Shown: positions 17,891 through 26,667, counted from the stretch's first letter. The stretch is DNA of 64,000 nucleotides from Algoriphagus vanfongensis DSM 17529 (GCF_000429465.1 NZ_AUBX01000014.1:310001-374000), one strand, 5' to 3'. Notes: a model not told the origin generated them from the sequence alone. Translations and numbers: made by a program.

Positions 17891-18550
17891 TCAGAATCTA
17901 CGGAATCGGTTTAAACTTTCCCTTGCCACATAGATTTTATTCTCCAATTCTTCAAACTTCCCCCCTTCGATCAGATCCGCTGCAAAAAGCTGAGATCCCA
18001 TCCCGACACAGTGTACTCCTGCTTTGGCCCAAGTGGCCAGGTTGCTTTCCTCTGTGGTGACACCGCCTGTAGGCATGATTTTGAGATCCGGGATGACAGA
18101 GCGCACCGCTTTGATAAATTCCGCACCCAATACATTGGCTGGGAAAGCTTTGATCAATCCAATTCCGGATTTATAAGCCCGATACGCTTCCGATACTGTT
18201 CCTATGCCAGGAATCCAGGTGATATCATGCTGTGATGTATAAGAAGCCAAGTCCTCATCCCAAATAGGCGACACCAAAAAATCAGCTCCCATCTCGTAAA
18301 ACTGCTTCGCATCAGCTGTGGTGAAAATCGTCCCTATCCCAAGATAAAAACCTTCCCAATCCCGTGCTGCTTCTCTTAGCTGAGCAAATACCTCGGCAGA
18401 ATGAGTTCCTCTATTGGTAAACTCAAAAACCTGCAAACCAGCTTTTCGACAGCTTTTCATTACGTGAAGGGCCGTATCTGCATCCGAATGATTGTAAACA
18501 GGGATAATACCCGAGTCCTTCATCTGCAGAACAATCTTTTCTCTCATCAT
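17891..18550 (-). CDS. kdgA: 2-keto-3-deoxy-6-phosphogluconate aldolase
   Basis: A class I aldolase of 219 residues that splits KDPG into pyruvate and glyceraldehyde-3-phosphate, the last step of galacturonate breakdown. Catalytic E43 lies in FEFTNRG and the Schiff-base lysine K134 in GLIKAFPANVLG. The phosphate-binding segments MPTGGVTTEESNL and GVHCVGMGSQLF are present. It lies one base after the KDG kinase gene and 58 bp before the TRAP binding-protein start, so it is part of the same leftward operon. Either of two adjacent ATGs could be the start. Confidence 0.93.
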   Translation of the reverse strand: MMREKIVLQMKDSGIIPVYNHSDADTALHVMKSCRKAGLQVFEFTNRGTHSAEVFAQLREAARDWEGFYLGIGTIFTTADAKQFYEMGADFLVSPIWDEDLASYTSQHDITWIPGIGTVSEAYRAYKSGIGLIKAFPANVLGAEFIKAVRSVIPDLKIMPTGGVTTEESNLATWAKAGVHCVGMGSQLFAADLIEGGKFEELENKIYVARESLNRFRRF

Positions 18551-18551
18551 C

Positions 18552-19547
18552 TTATCTTAATAGTCTTCCTACATTTTTATTTTCTACCAGTGCCAAGACT
18601 TCCTCCACACTCACCTCATTGGCATCGCCTGGAATACTGTGTTTCAAGACAGACGCAGCCGTTGCAAAATCAAGCCCTTTTTCTTCCCCAAACTCCTCTA
18701 AACCATATATCAGACCTGCAATAAAGGCGTCTCCTCCTCCGATTCTATCCACGAGCTGATCCATTTGAAACACCTTCGTTTTGTAGGAGACATCCGGGGT
18801 AAGCAAAATTCCTGACAACTCATTTTGATCCGCAGAGATAGAATTGCGCTCAGTTGTAGTGATGTATTTCAATGCAGGGAATTTATGAAAGGCTTCTTCA
18901 CAGGACTTTTCAAAAGTATCCTCTTGGATCCCTGCACAGTTTTCCAAGTCGGTCTGTCCTGCCACTATCAGTTGGGAATAAGAAATCAATTCTGGCATCA
19001 CCTCCACTGGGCTGACGCCATATTGCCAAAGGTTGCGACGATAGTTGATATCAGCACTCACTTTGACTCCATGTTTTTTTGCTGCTTCTAGTGCTTTTCT
19101 GGTCAATTGAAGCGCGTTTTCGGAAATAGCAGGAGTAATTCCAGTCCAGTGAAACCAATCCATTCCATCCATGATTTCATCCCAATCAAAGTCCTCTGCG
19201 GAAATTTGTGAAAAGACCGAATCACTACGATCGTAGATGATCCTGGAGGCTCGCTGCATCGCTCCTACTTCCAAAAAGTACAAACCCAAGCGCCCCTCTT
19301 TCCGGGGAATGTATTGGGTTCCGACACGAGAAGCCCTCAGATATTTCAATACTGACTCACCAAAATCATGCTTGGGCAGTGCTGTGACATGCTCTACTTC
19401 ACAGCCCCATTGGGACAATGAGATGGCGACATTGGCCTCTGCTCCACCGTAAACTGCCGAGAAATCTGATGCTTGCGAAAATCTATGCCTACCAGCTACT
19501 GTGAGCCTCATCATAATTTCGCCAAGTGTAACAATTTTTAAAGACAT
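18552..19547 (-). CDS. kdgK: 2-keto-3-deoxygluconate kinase (PfkB family)
   Basis: A ribokinase-like sugar kinase of 331 residues that makes KDPG from 2-keto-3-deoxygluconate. The sugar-binding motif VYGGAEANVAISLSQWG is near residue 35 and the catalytic base motif RIGGGDAFIAGLIYGL near residue 265. It is the first gene of the leftward operon kdgK-kdgA-TRAP and faces away from uxaA across a 102-bp gap that contains a perfect LacI-type palindrome. Together with uxaA and kdgA it forms the common lower route for both unsaturated and saturated galacturonate. Confidence 0.92.
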   Translation of the reverse strand: MSLKIVTLGEIMMRLTVAGRHRFSQASDFSAVYGGAEANVAISLSQWGCEVEHVTALPKHDFGESVLKYLRASRVGTQYIPRKEGRLGLYFLEVGAMQRASRIIYDRSDSVFSQISAEDFDWDEIMDGMDWFHWTGITPAISENALQLTRKALEAAKKHGVKVSADINYRRNLWQYGVSPVEVMPELISYSQLIVAGQTDLENCAGIQEDTFEKSCEEAFHKFPALKYITTTERNSISADQNELSGILLTPDVSYKTKVFQMDQLVDRIGGGDAFIAGLIYGLEEFGEEKGLDFATAASVLKHSIPGDANEVSVEEVLALVENKNVGRLLR

Positions 19548-19612
19548 CCTTCTATTTTTGTCGATTAATAAAATTTAAAAGGACTTTTCCTTTTGTTTGA
19601 TAAATTTATATT

Positions 19613-19632
19613 TTGCGCAATCGATTGCGCAA
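19613..19632. promoter_or_regulatory. Perfect 20-bp LacI-type operator in the kdgK/uxaA divergent region
   Basis: TTGCGCAATCGATTGCGCAA is its own reverse complement over all 20 bases. It lies 17 bp before the uxaA ATG and 65 bp before the kdgK start, and could repress both. The same core recurs at 33656-33667 and, less perfectly, at 44504-44521 and 44679-44698. The likely binder is the LacI regulator encoded at 46366. Confidence 0.85.
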
Positions 19633-19649
19633 TATAATCAATAAATCGA

Positions 19650-21296
19650 ATGAACCATAAAACTTTAAAAATTCACCCAAACGATAATGTGCTGGTAGCG
19701 CTGTCCGACCTGAAGGCAGGCGAAACCATCACATACGGTGAACTTTCCATTACCCTGAAGACAGACGTATCGGCCAAACACAAATTTGCAATCTATGACT
19801 TTCAAACAGGCGAACTCATCTACATGTATGGGGGAATCGTCGGAAAAGCAACAGAGCCAATTAGTGCCGGTCAAGCTTTGACAACAGCCAATGTGACTCA
19901 CGAAGCTGAAAATTTCGGTAAAAAATCAGGAGACTATCAGTGGACAGCCCCTGACATTTCCCGCTTTGAGGGACGTACTTTTCGAGGATATCATAGAAAA
20001 GACGGCCAGGTAGGCACCAAAAATCACTGGCTGGTCATCCCGATGGTATTCTGCGAAAACAGAAATGTCAACACCATCAAAGAAGCATTTTTGGAGGAAT
20101 TGGGTTTTGCTAAGCCTAGTCCCTACAAACAGCTGGTGCAGGAAATGAAAAACCTCTACCAGTCCGGAAAAAAAGAATCTATTGAAGGACTCACTTTCAG
20201 CAGCACCTACGAAGTAGCAGACCAGCGCCTTTTTGAAAACATCGATGGGATCAAGTTTCTAACGCACCAAGGAGGTTGTGGCGGAATTCGCCAAGACTCC
20301 GAAGCGCTCTGCGCACTTTTGGCGGGATACATCAACAACCCCAACACTGCTGGAGCTACTATCCTTAGCCTTGGGTGTCAAAATGCTCAAGTGAATGACC
20401 TGCAGGAGAAATTAAAGAAAATCGCTCCCAATTACGACAGACCTTTGGTCATTTTGGAACAACAGAAAGAAGGAACCGAACAGGCTCTCTTGACTAAAGC
20501 GATTAAGGAAACTTTCTTGGGAATGGCAGAAGCCAATATGACCCAGCGGGAAGAAGCTCCATTGTCCAAGCTATCAGTAGGTCTGGAATGCGGCGGATCA
20601 GATGGTTTTTCCGGTATCTCAGCCAACCCATCCGTGGGTTATGCTGCCGACCTTTTGGTTGCCTTGGGTGGAAAAGCGATTCTTTCCGAATTTCCCGAAC
20701 TTTGCGGTGTAGAGCAGGAACTGATCAACAGATGTGTCAATGACGCCACTGCTGAAAAATTTTCCCACTTGATGAGAACCTATGCATCTGCAGCGGAAGC
20801 AGTTGGGTCTGGGTTTGATATGAACCCATCTCCGGGCAATATCAAAGATGGACTCATCACAGATGCCATGAAGTCTTCTGGAGCAGCCAAAAAAGGCGGA
20901 ACATCGCCAGTTTCTGATGTTTTGGACTATGGCGAATACCTAGCCAAACCAGGCCTTACGCTCTTGTGCACTCCTGGAAATGATGTAGAAAGTACTACGG
21001 CCATGGCAGGATCCGGTGCCAATGTCATCCTTTTCACCACTGGTCTAGGTACTCCTACCGGAAACCCAATCACCCCAGTGATCAAGATTTCCAGCAATCA
21101 CCGTTTGGCTGAAAGAATGCCTGACATCATCGATGTCAATGCGGGACCTGTGATCTCAGGAGACAAATCAATCCAGGAAATGGGAGAAGAAATTCTTGAA
21201 AAAATCATTCGGGTAGCCAGCGGTGAGGAATCCACCAAAGCCGTCCTACTCGACCAAGATGACTTTATCCCTTGGAAAAGAGGAGTTTCCCTCTAA
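19650..21296 (+). CDS. uxaA: Altronate dehydratase
   Basis: An enzyme of 548 residues that dehydrates D-altronate to 2-keto-3-deoxygluconate. An N-terminal SAF domain (about residues 1-90, with NDNVLVALSDLKAGETI) precedes the D-galactarate dehydratase/altronate hydrolase core. Core segments include FRGYHRKDGQVGTKNHWLVIPMVFCENRN, THQGGCGGIRQD, VGLECGGSDGFSGISANPSVG, SPGNIKDGLI and MAGSGANVILFTTGLGTPTGNPITPVIKISSN. The length is normal for the full-length family. It is a single rightward gene under the palindromic operator, and its stop overlaps the convergent oxidoreductase stop by four bases. Confidence 0.95.
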   Translation: MNHKTLKIHPNDNVLVALSDLKAGETITYGELSITLKTDVSAKHKFAIYDFQTGELIYMYGGIVGKATEPISAGQALTTANVTHEAENFGKKSGDYQWTAPDISRFEGRTFRGYHRKDGQVGTKNHWLVIPMVFCENRNVNTIKEAFLEELGFAKPSPYKQLVQEMKNLYQSGKKESIEGLTFSSTYEVADQRLFENIDGIKFLTHQGGCGGIRQDSEALCALLAGYINNPNTAGATILSLGCQNAQVNDLQEKLKKIAPNYDRPLVILEQQKEGTEQALLTKAIKETFLGMAEANMTQREEAPLSKLSVGLECGGSDGFSGISANPSVGYAADLLVALGGKAILSEFPELCGVEQELINRCVNDATAEKFSHLMRTYASAAEAVGSGFDMNPSPGNIKDGLITDAMKSSGAAKKGGTSPVSDVLDYGEYLAKPGLTLLCTPGNDVESTTAMAGSGANVILFTTGLGTPTGNPITPVIKISSNHRLAERMPDIIDVNAGPVISGDKSIQEMGEEILEKIIRVASGEESTKAVLLDQDDFIPWKRGVSL

Positions 21297-22321
21297 TCTT
21301 CAAAAGGAAATCGAACCAGCTTGTTTTGCTGAGAAGATAAATAGACAGCCCGGATCAACTCGACTGATTTCCGGGCTGTTTTTCCATCTACAACAGGCAT
21401 TTCTTTGGTACCAAGAGCATTTAGAAAATGTCTCCACTGTGCGAGGTGAAGCTGAAAACCAATAGCGTTAGGATCAGAAGATCCACTGCCCAAAACTACC
21501 TCCTGATGAGTTTCTGTGGATGTTTGTCCTTTGATATTCCAAGCGACTAGTTTGCCTGCTTCCAAAATAGCACTACCCTGCGTCCCATAAATCTCAATCT
21601 TCTCGGGATAACCCGGAAATAGAGACGTAGCAGAAGTGAGGTTTCCGATAGCCCCATTCTTGAATGTTACCAGGGCTGATCCGAGGTCTTCTGCTTCGAT
21701 ATCATGGTAGCTAGTGAGGGTTTTCGCGTAGACGGATTCTACATCACCCATCAGGTCTAGCAGCAGATCAAGCGTATGAATACCTTGATTGATAAATGCC
21801 CCTCCACCGTCTGCTTTGATATTTCCTTTGTATTTGCTGGAGGCGTAGTAAGACTCCGTTCGATACCAATTGACATAGGCATTCCCCATCAGCAATCGAC
21901 CAAAAACGCCATCATCCACTGCCTTTTTCAACTTTTGATAGTCTTCAGCAAATCTGTTTTGGAAGATCACTGCTAGCTGAACTCCTCTTTTCTCTGCCTC
22001 GAGAATCAACTCATCTGATCTACCTAGCGTAATTTCCAAAGGCTTTTCTATCATGACGTGCTTGCCCTTGTGAATAGCACGAAGGCTAGGCTCCAGATGC
22101 ATTCCGCTAGGTGTGCAAACACAAACGATGTCCAGGTCAGGGATTTCCAAAAACTCATCCAAATCCGAAAAAACTGGCTCAATGAATCTAGTACGTGCCG
22201 CTTCAGCACTTTCTGGATTGGGATTGAAAAGCCCTACTACTTTCGCATCTTCGAGTTCTGCGATGGCTTGCACATGTTTGATTGCGATGGCTCCTGTGCC
22301 TATGATTCCGATTCCTTTCAT
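21293..22321 (-). CDS. Gfo/Idh/MocA-family oxidoreductase
   Basis: An NAD(P)-dependent oxidoreductase of 342 residues. The nucleotide-binding motif GIIGTGAIAIKHVQAI is at the N-terminus. EKPLEI carries the usual catalytic-region lysine, and GGGAFINQGIHTLDLLLDLMG contains the second conserved stretch. Members oxidise or reduce sugars, sugar acids and inositols. It follows the YiaK-type dehydrogenase gene by 5 bp at the end of the pectate lyase operon, so a uronate or keto-sugar-acid substrate is plausible. The exact reaction cannot be read from the sequence. Confidence 0.88.
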   Translation of the reverse strand: MKGIGIIGTGAIAIKHVQAIAELEDAKVVGLFNPNPESAEAARTRFIEPVFSDLDEFLEIPDLDIVCVCTPSGMHLEPSLRAIHKGKHVMIEKPLEITLGRSDELILEAEKRGVQLAVIFQNRFAEDYQKLKKAVDDGVFGRLLMGNAYVNWYRTESYYASSKYKGNIKADGGGAFINQGIHTLDLLLDLMGDVESVYAKTLTSYHDIEAEDLGSALVTFKNGAIGNLTSATSLFPGYPEKIEIYGTQGSAILEAGKLVAWNIKGQTSTETHQEVVLGSGSSDPNAIGFQLHLAQWRHFLNALGTKEMPVVDGKTARKSVELIRAVYLSSQQNKLVRFPFED

Positions 22322-22326
22322 GATTT

Positions 22327-23337
22327 TCAGCGAATAGTTTGAAGTAAATTTTCCCAGGTTTTTTGGGAAACAGGCACTCCGTTTTTCAAATTATTGATTC
22401 TGGTCTCTAAAGTTTTCTGTCCCGGATAGGTGACACGCTTCCCTTCAAATACTGCCGCACCAAGATAATCTTTCAATATAGCCTCTATCCTGGCATCCAT
22501 CTCCGAAGCTAACCCTAGGGCCTGAGGATCCAAGGCTATAAAGACTTGCGAAAGGCTAGTTTCTACAGGTTCCTTCCCGATCTCATGAGTACTTTTGCCT
22601 CCCGAAAGCAGCGTTCCCAGCAAATCCAGCATCAGTGAAAGCCCTGCTCCTTTCCAAAGACCTGCCGGCAATGCCAAATTATTTTCCAATACCGTTCCAG
22701 GCTCTTTGGTCATTTGTCCTCTCTGATCAAATCCAACAGGAAAATCAGCCTCCTTTCCTTGCGCTGCCAATAAACTTAATTTCCCATAAGCAAACTGGGA
22801 CATGGCCATATCCAATACAATAGGTTTCGTGGGGTGAGGAATCCCAATGACTAGGGGATTATTCCCCAATTTGGGCTCCTTGCTACCCCAAGCCGGCATA
22901 TTGGGTGTGGTGTTGGTAAAGCAAATCCCTATCTTCCCCTGAGCAATAGCTTGCCAAGCATAGCTTCCACCCCTCATCCAATGATTGGTATGAGCGAGCC
23001 CCACCATCCCGACTCCTACTGAAGAAGCCAGAGAAATTGCCCGATCCATACAAAAATTAGCGTTGAGATTACCAGGTCCTTGATTACCATCCCATCGCTC
23101 AAAGACTACACTTTGTGAAAGCAATGTTGGTTTGGCATCAGGCCGCACCACTCCTCGATGGATGTAGTCCAAAAATCTACCAAAGCGCTCAATTCCATGG
23201 GATCGCACACCATCCAAGTCTGTTTCTGCAAAAAGTCTGGCACATAACTCTGCTCTTTCCTCATCAAACCCATGCTGCATCAATGCATCCTGAAGCTTGT
23301 TTTTCAGGTCAATGTACGGAACTAACAAATCAGCCAT
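22327..23337 (-). CDS. YiaK-type dehydrogenase (3-dehydro-L-gulonate 2-dehydrogenase-like)
   Basis: A protein of 336 residues of the malate/L-lactate dehydrogenase (Ldh_2) family. It closely resembles E. coli YiaK/DlgD, which interconverts 2,3-diketo-L-gulonate and 3-keto-L-gulonate. Shared features are DLDGVRSHGIERFGRFL, GNLNANFCMDRAI, the stretch ANHWMRGGSYAWQA-like (here HTNHWMRGGSYAWQA) with the catalytic His, and LPAGLWKGAGLSLMLDLL. It is followed at 5 bp by an oxidoreductase gene and preceded by a pectate lyase gene. In this locus it may act on a keto acid from pectin rather than on diketogulonate, which is inference. Confidence 0.85.
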   Translation of the reverse strand: MADLLVPYIDLKNKLQDALMQHGFDEERAELCARLFAETDLDGVRSHGIERFGRFLDYIHRGVVRPDAKPTLLSQSVVFERWDGNQGPGNLNANFCMDRAISLASSVGVGMVGLAHTNHWMRGGSYAWQAIAQGKIGICFTNTTPNMPAWGSKEPKLGNNPLVIGIPHPTKPIVLDMAMSQFAYGKLSLLAAQGKEADFPVGFDQRGQMTKEPGTVLENNLALPAGLWKGAGLSLMLDLLGTLLSGGKSTHEIGKEPVETSLSQVFIALDPQALGLASEMDARIEAILKDYLGAAVFEGKRVTYPGQKTLETRINNLKNGVPVSQKTWENLLQTIR

Positions 23338-23363
23338 TAAAATTCGAGTGATGAGCTTTCAAG

Positions 23364-23385
23364 TTAATTCCCAGCTTGGAATTAA
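23364..23385. other. Intercistronic hairpin between pectate lyase and YiaK-type gene
   Basis: TTAATTCC (23364-23371) pairs perfectly with GGAATTAA (23378-23385) around a 6-base loop in the 54-bp gap. It lacks a T-run, so it is more likely an mRNA stability or processing element than a terminator, if it has a role at all. Confidence 0.35.
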
Positions 23386-23391
23386 GCAATC

Positions 23392-24723
23392 TTACAAGAT
23401 TTGCTTTGACACCAGGCTATTCAAATAAACCTCCACATTGGTATAGTCCAGATCGAGGTTAAATTGATGGCTATCAGCAGCGGAATTTGGATCCAATTCA
23501 TTTTTAACCTCCCAATCATCCGGCATTCCGTCTAGATCTGAATCTTGCGGTGCTGGCATTGATTTTAACTTGGGCCATCCACCTACCTGTGCCTGAGAAT
23601 CTATGATTCCATTAGCTCCAAAGGTTTCTTTTCCAGTCCTCACTTCTTCCAATATCCGTAAGTCAATTTCATCCCGACTCTTGCTTGCTCCGGCTTCTTT
23701 TAAAACCAATTGTAAAGCATCATTGGCACTAAAAGTCTGGACCTGCACAACTTCCAGTGCCTGATGTAGCAGCTCAAAATCTCCATCTCCCTTCGGATGG
23801 ACACCTTGGGAATTATCCTTTGTCTGTACAGCATTTCCCTCCATGACATTTCCTGCCACATAGAATTTACCAAATGGACTATAAGGCTGTACAAATCGAA
23901 TGTTTTTGGCCCCGGTAGCAGGCCCAGGTTTGTAATAATTATTTACCAAATTATAATTCCCCTCCTCACCGGCATAGGCGCTATTTCCTTTCCAATTGTA
24001 AACGACATTGTTTCTAAAATCAGCCAATTCCTTTTCAGGCATTTTGTGATAGCGAGCACCATTGAACCTGGGGTTCCGACTGTTGTGATCAGAAAGGAGA
24101 TTGTATAAAAAAGAAGCTCCCATTCCTCCCCAGATCCCTCCATAGCCATGTTCGCCTTTTTCGTGAACAGACTTATTGAGGCTTTCTGAAAGGATACAAT
24201 ATTGAAGTGTGAAATTTTCATTGTCATAAAAGGAACCACATTCGTCAGTGGCCCAGCTGAGCGAACAGTGATCAATGATGACATTTTTGGTGTGGATCGC
24301 ACTCATGGCATCATCCTGCGCCTTTCGCTCATCCCCCATCCTGCTTCGGATATAGCGAACGATTACATTGTTTGCCTTGATTTTCAAAGGGAAGTTTTTC
24401 AGTGTGATTCCACCTCCTGGAGCTGACTGACCAGCGATCGTCAGGTCACCATGATTGACATCCAAAGAGGACTCCAACTCTATAGTGCCTGACACTGCAA
24501 AAGTGATGATCCTTGCCTCCTTCTTTTGAATGGCATCTCTCAAACTTCCTGGTCCATCGTCCTTAAGATTGGTCACGACAATGACCCGTCCTCCCCGGCC
24601 TCCTTTGGTATATTTCCCAAACCCTTCTGCGCCTGGAAAAGCCAATGATTGCCCTTCTTCTCCCTGTGCAAATGTCAAAGAAGCCAATAGGAACAAGCCT
24701 AAGAAAATCAATCCCTTTCTCAT
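23392..24723 (-). CDS. Secreted pectate lyase (PL1-like)
   Basis: An exported right-handed beta-helix of 443 residues. A signal peptide (MRKGLIFLGLFLLASLTFAQG) is followed by the start typical of these lyases: AFPGAEGFGKYTKGGRGGRVIVVTNL and GPGSLRDAI. Middle rungs include TIAGQSAPGGGITL, IIDHCSLSWATDECGSF and HNSRNPRFNGARYH, where the Asp, Asn and Arg residues of the calcium/catalytic site are expected. The C-terminus has a calcium-loop-like DSDLDGMPDDWE and a closing helix TNVEVYLNSLV. It should cleave de-esterified homogalacturonan by beta-elimination outside the cell. It is a paralogue of the lyase at 25134, with a VOC gene between them. Confidence 0.88.
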   Translation of the reverse strand: MRKGLIFLGLFLLASLTFAQGEEGQSLAFPGAEGFGKYTKGGRGGRVIVVTNLKDDGPGSLRDAIQKKEARIITFAVSGTIELESSLDVNHGDLTIAGQSAPGGGITLKNFPLKIKANNVIVRYIRSRMGDERKAQDDAMSAIHTKNVIIDHCSLSWATDECGSFYDNENFTLQYCILSESLNKSVHEKGEHGYGGIWGGMGASFLYNLLSDHNSRNPRFNGARYHKMPEKELADFRNNVVYNWKGNSAYAGEEGNYNLVNNYYKPGPATGAKNIRFVQPYSPFGKFYVAGNVMEGNAVQTKDNSQGVHPKGDGDFELLHQALEVVQVQTFSANDALQLVLKEAGASKSRDEIDLRILEEVRTGKETFGANGIIDSQAQVGGWPKLKSMPAPQDSDLDGMPDDWEVKNELDPNSAADSHQFNLDLDYTNVEVYLNSLVSKQIL

Positions 24724-24726
24724 CGT

Positions 24727-25122
24727 TTATCCCTGATCTTTAAGCATAGGATTAGTCCTTTTGCATAGCTGAATACAAACTCCCCAAGGATCCCGCAGCA
24801 TTACCAAATGTGATCCATCGGGCAGGACATCATCACTTATTTCTTCAGCACCAGCTTCACACAGGCGCTTTTTGTCCGATGCTGGATCTATCGAGACAAA
24901 AGCCAAATGAACCGCCAATGGATGCAGCTTGGAAAACTCCAATGTTTCTCCTTTAGGATTGGAGTAGAGCTCTAGCATTACATTACCGCTATCATCTGCC
25001 AAAAATGTCATATAAGGCGCTTGGGCCATTTTCATTTTCACCTGCATCCCCAAATGCTGCTCGTACCAGAGGGCCATGGCTTTGGGATTGGATACGTTGA
25101 TTGCAAAATGTTCAATTTTCAT
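24727..25122 (-). CDS. VOC-superfamily protein between two pectate lyases
   Basis: A glyoxalase-like protein of 131 residues. It opens IEHFAINVSNPKAMALWYEQHLGMQVKM and ends MLRDPWGVCIQLCKR, a clear pair of VOC modules with His and Glu ligand positions. It has no signal peptide, so it is cytoplasmic. It is spaced 3 bp from the downstream lyase start and 11 bp from the upstream lyase stop, so it is co-transcribed with them. A role in handling a reactive keto-sugar product is possible but not shown. Confidence 0.85.
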   Translation of the reverse strand: MKIEHFAINVSNPKAMALWYEQHLGMQVKMKMAQAPYMTFLADDSGNVMLELYSNPKGETLEFSKLHPLAVHLAFVSIDPASDKKRLCEAGAEEISDDVLPDGSHLVMLRDPWGVCIQLCKRTNPMLKDQG

Positions 25123-25133
25123 TTTTATAAAGT

Positions 25134-26606
25134 TTACTTCAGTGGAAAGTCTTTGATCAAACTATTCAAATAGACTTCAAGATAGGTATAAGGAGTCCCA
25201 GGTTTGACTTCCTTTCCATCACTGGCGGATTCATGATCCAGTCCATTGGCTTTTTCCCACTCATCAGGCATTCCATCCAAGTCGGAATCCAAAATAGCTT
25301 GCCCAGCACGCAAACTCGGCCAACCTCCCACGTCGGATTGAGAATCTATGATTCCATTAGTACTTCCCAAAGACCCTTCAAAATCAAAGGTGTTGGATCG
25401 TACATTCGCAATTATTCTTTCATCCACAGAGTCTCTTGACAGATTGTTGCCAGCCTGATCTAGCACCCATTCTAGAGCTTCCTCGGCACTGTGAGTTTTT
25501 ACATTCTCATATATTTCATGCGGGACATCGAGCCGCATAGCAGCTAGTTCGTCCGAACTGACAGTACCGTAGCTTCCATGAAATTGGTTGATCACCCCAT
25601 GCTGCCAATTATCCGCCAGCACATTCGGGTTGCCCTCGACGACATTGCCTTCGATATAAAACTTCCCCCAAATGCCAAACACTTCGGCACCTTCCACTTT
25701 ATTTTTATCAATGGAAATGATCCTGTTCCTCTTACTACCGCCCGGACTCGCTGGCCCAGGTTTGTAATAATTGTTGACCAAATTGACATTCATGGCTTCA
25801 CCGCCATAGGTACTGTTACTTGCCCAATTGTAGATGACATTGTTTCGCATGTCCACTTTATCCGTCAGAGCAAATGCTTTGCCCGCTGCCTCACCCAATC
25901 GGGGGTTTCTGCTATCATGATGGGCCAACAAATTGTGATGAAAAGTCGCATTTTTACCACCCCAAATCCCTCCATAGCCATGAGATCCTTTTTCATGCAC
26001 GGATGTCTTGAGGCTTTCAGACACGACACTACACTGGAGTGTAAAATCCTCATTGCCGTAGAATGTAGCGCACTCATCCGTAGACCAGCTAATCGAGCAA
26101 TGATCTATGATGATATTTTTTTGAAATCTGGCCTCTAAAGCGTCTGCTTGCTGAGCAGCCTCATCCCCAAGACGGAAACGCAAGTACCGAACGATCACGT
26201 TGCTGGCGCTGATCACCACAGGAAAGTCCCGAATCGTAATCCCGTCACCCGGGGCACTTTGTCCTGCAATAGTCAAATCACCATGAATGATATTCAGTCT
26301 TGATTTGAGCTGGATCGTCCCTCCCGTAACAAAAACGATTGTTCTTTTTCCAGCTTGATTGATAGCATAGCGCAAGGTACCGACCTGCCCATCATCCTCC
26401 AGACTCGTCACATAGAAGACTTTCCCTCCCCTACCTCCGGAGGTAAACTGACCAAAACCTTCCGCTCCCGGAAATGCATATTCAGGCCCATCATAGGGAG
26501 GAATCTCCACGACAGGATCTTCCTGATCAGCATCCTCGACTTCTGTGTTCGTTTGGCAAGACCAAAAGGTGCAGAGCAATAAAACCAGCAAATAGTTTTT
26601 CATCAT
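25134..26606 (-). CDS. Pectate lyase lipoprotein (PL1-like)
   Basis: A second beta-helix lyase, 490 residues from the start at 26606, which gives a lipoprotein signal (MMKNYLLVLLLCTFWSC). The frame extends to 26657, but the extra residues look untranslated. The core follows the paralogue at 23392: FPGAEGFGQFTSGGRGGKV, TIAGQSAPGDGI, IIDHCSISWSTDECATF, HDSRNPRLGEAAG, then DSDLDGMPDEWEKANGLD and TYLEVYLNSLI. An insert around residues 300-350 (HGVINQFHGSYGTVSSDELAAM) sets it apart. It is probably anchored on the cell surface and cleaves polygalacturonate. It heads a five-gene leftward operon and is preceded by a terminator that isolates it from the SusCD operon. Confidence 0.88.
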   Translation of the reverse strand: MMKNYLLVLLLCTFWSCQTNTEVEDADQEDPVVEIPPYDGPEYAFPGAEGFGQFTSGGRGGKVFYVTSLEDDGQVGTLRYAINQAGKRTIVFVTGGTIQLKSRLNIIHGDLTIAGQSAPGDGITIRDFPVVISASNVIVRYLRFRLGDEAAQQADALEARFQKNIIIDHCSISWSTDECATFYGNEDFTLQCSVVSESLKTSVHEKGSHGYGGIWGGKNATFHHNLLAHHDSRNPRLGEAAGKAFALTDKVDMRNNVIYNWASNSTYGGEAMNVNLVNNYYKPGPASPGGSKRNRIISIDKNKVEGAEVFGIWGKFYIEGNVVEGNPNVLADNWQHGVINQFHGSYGTVSSDELAAMRLDVPHEIYENVKTHSAEEALEWVLDQAGNNLSRDSVDERIIANVRSNTFDFEGSLGSTNGIIDSQSDVGGWPSLRAGQAILDSDLDGMPDEWEKANGLDHESASDGKEVKPGTPYTYLEVYLNSLIKDFPLK

Positions 26607-26635
26607 ACGCTTTGATTCACTGTCAGAAGGGACAA

Positions 26636-26667
26636 TAAAAAGGTGTGGAAATTCCACACCTCTTTTT
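26636..26667 (-). terminator. Terminator of the SusC-SusD operon
   Basis: AGGTGTGG (26641-26648) pairs with CCACACCT (26654-26661). The stem can extend by AA/TT inward, and A-rich and T-rich flanks give a T-run on the leftward transcript. It sits between the stop of the beta-helix lipoprotein gene (26691) and the start of the lyase gene. Confidence 0.85.

Noticed and set aside
19592-19615. Possible TTTG / TAnnTTTG promoter for uxaA
   Set aside because: TATATTTTG is one base off the consensus and the candidate TTTG boxes are only 7-11 bp away, not about 20.
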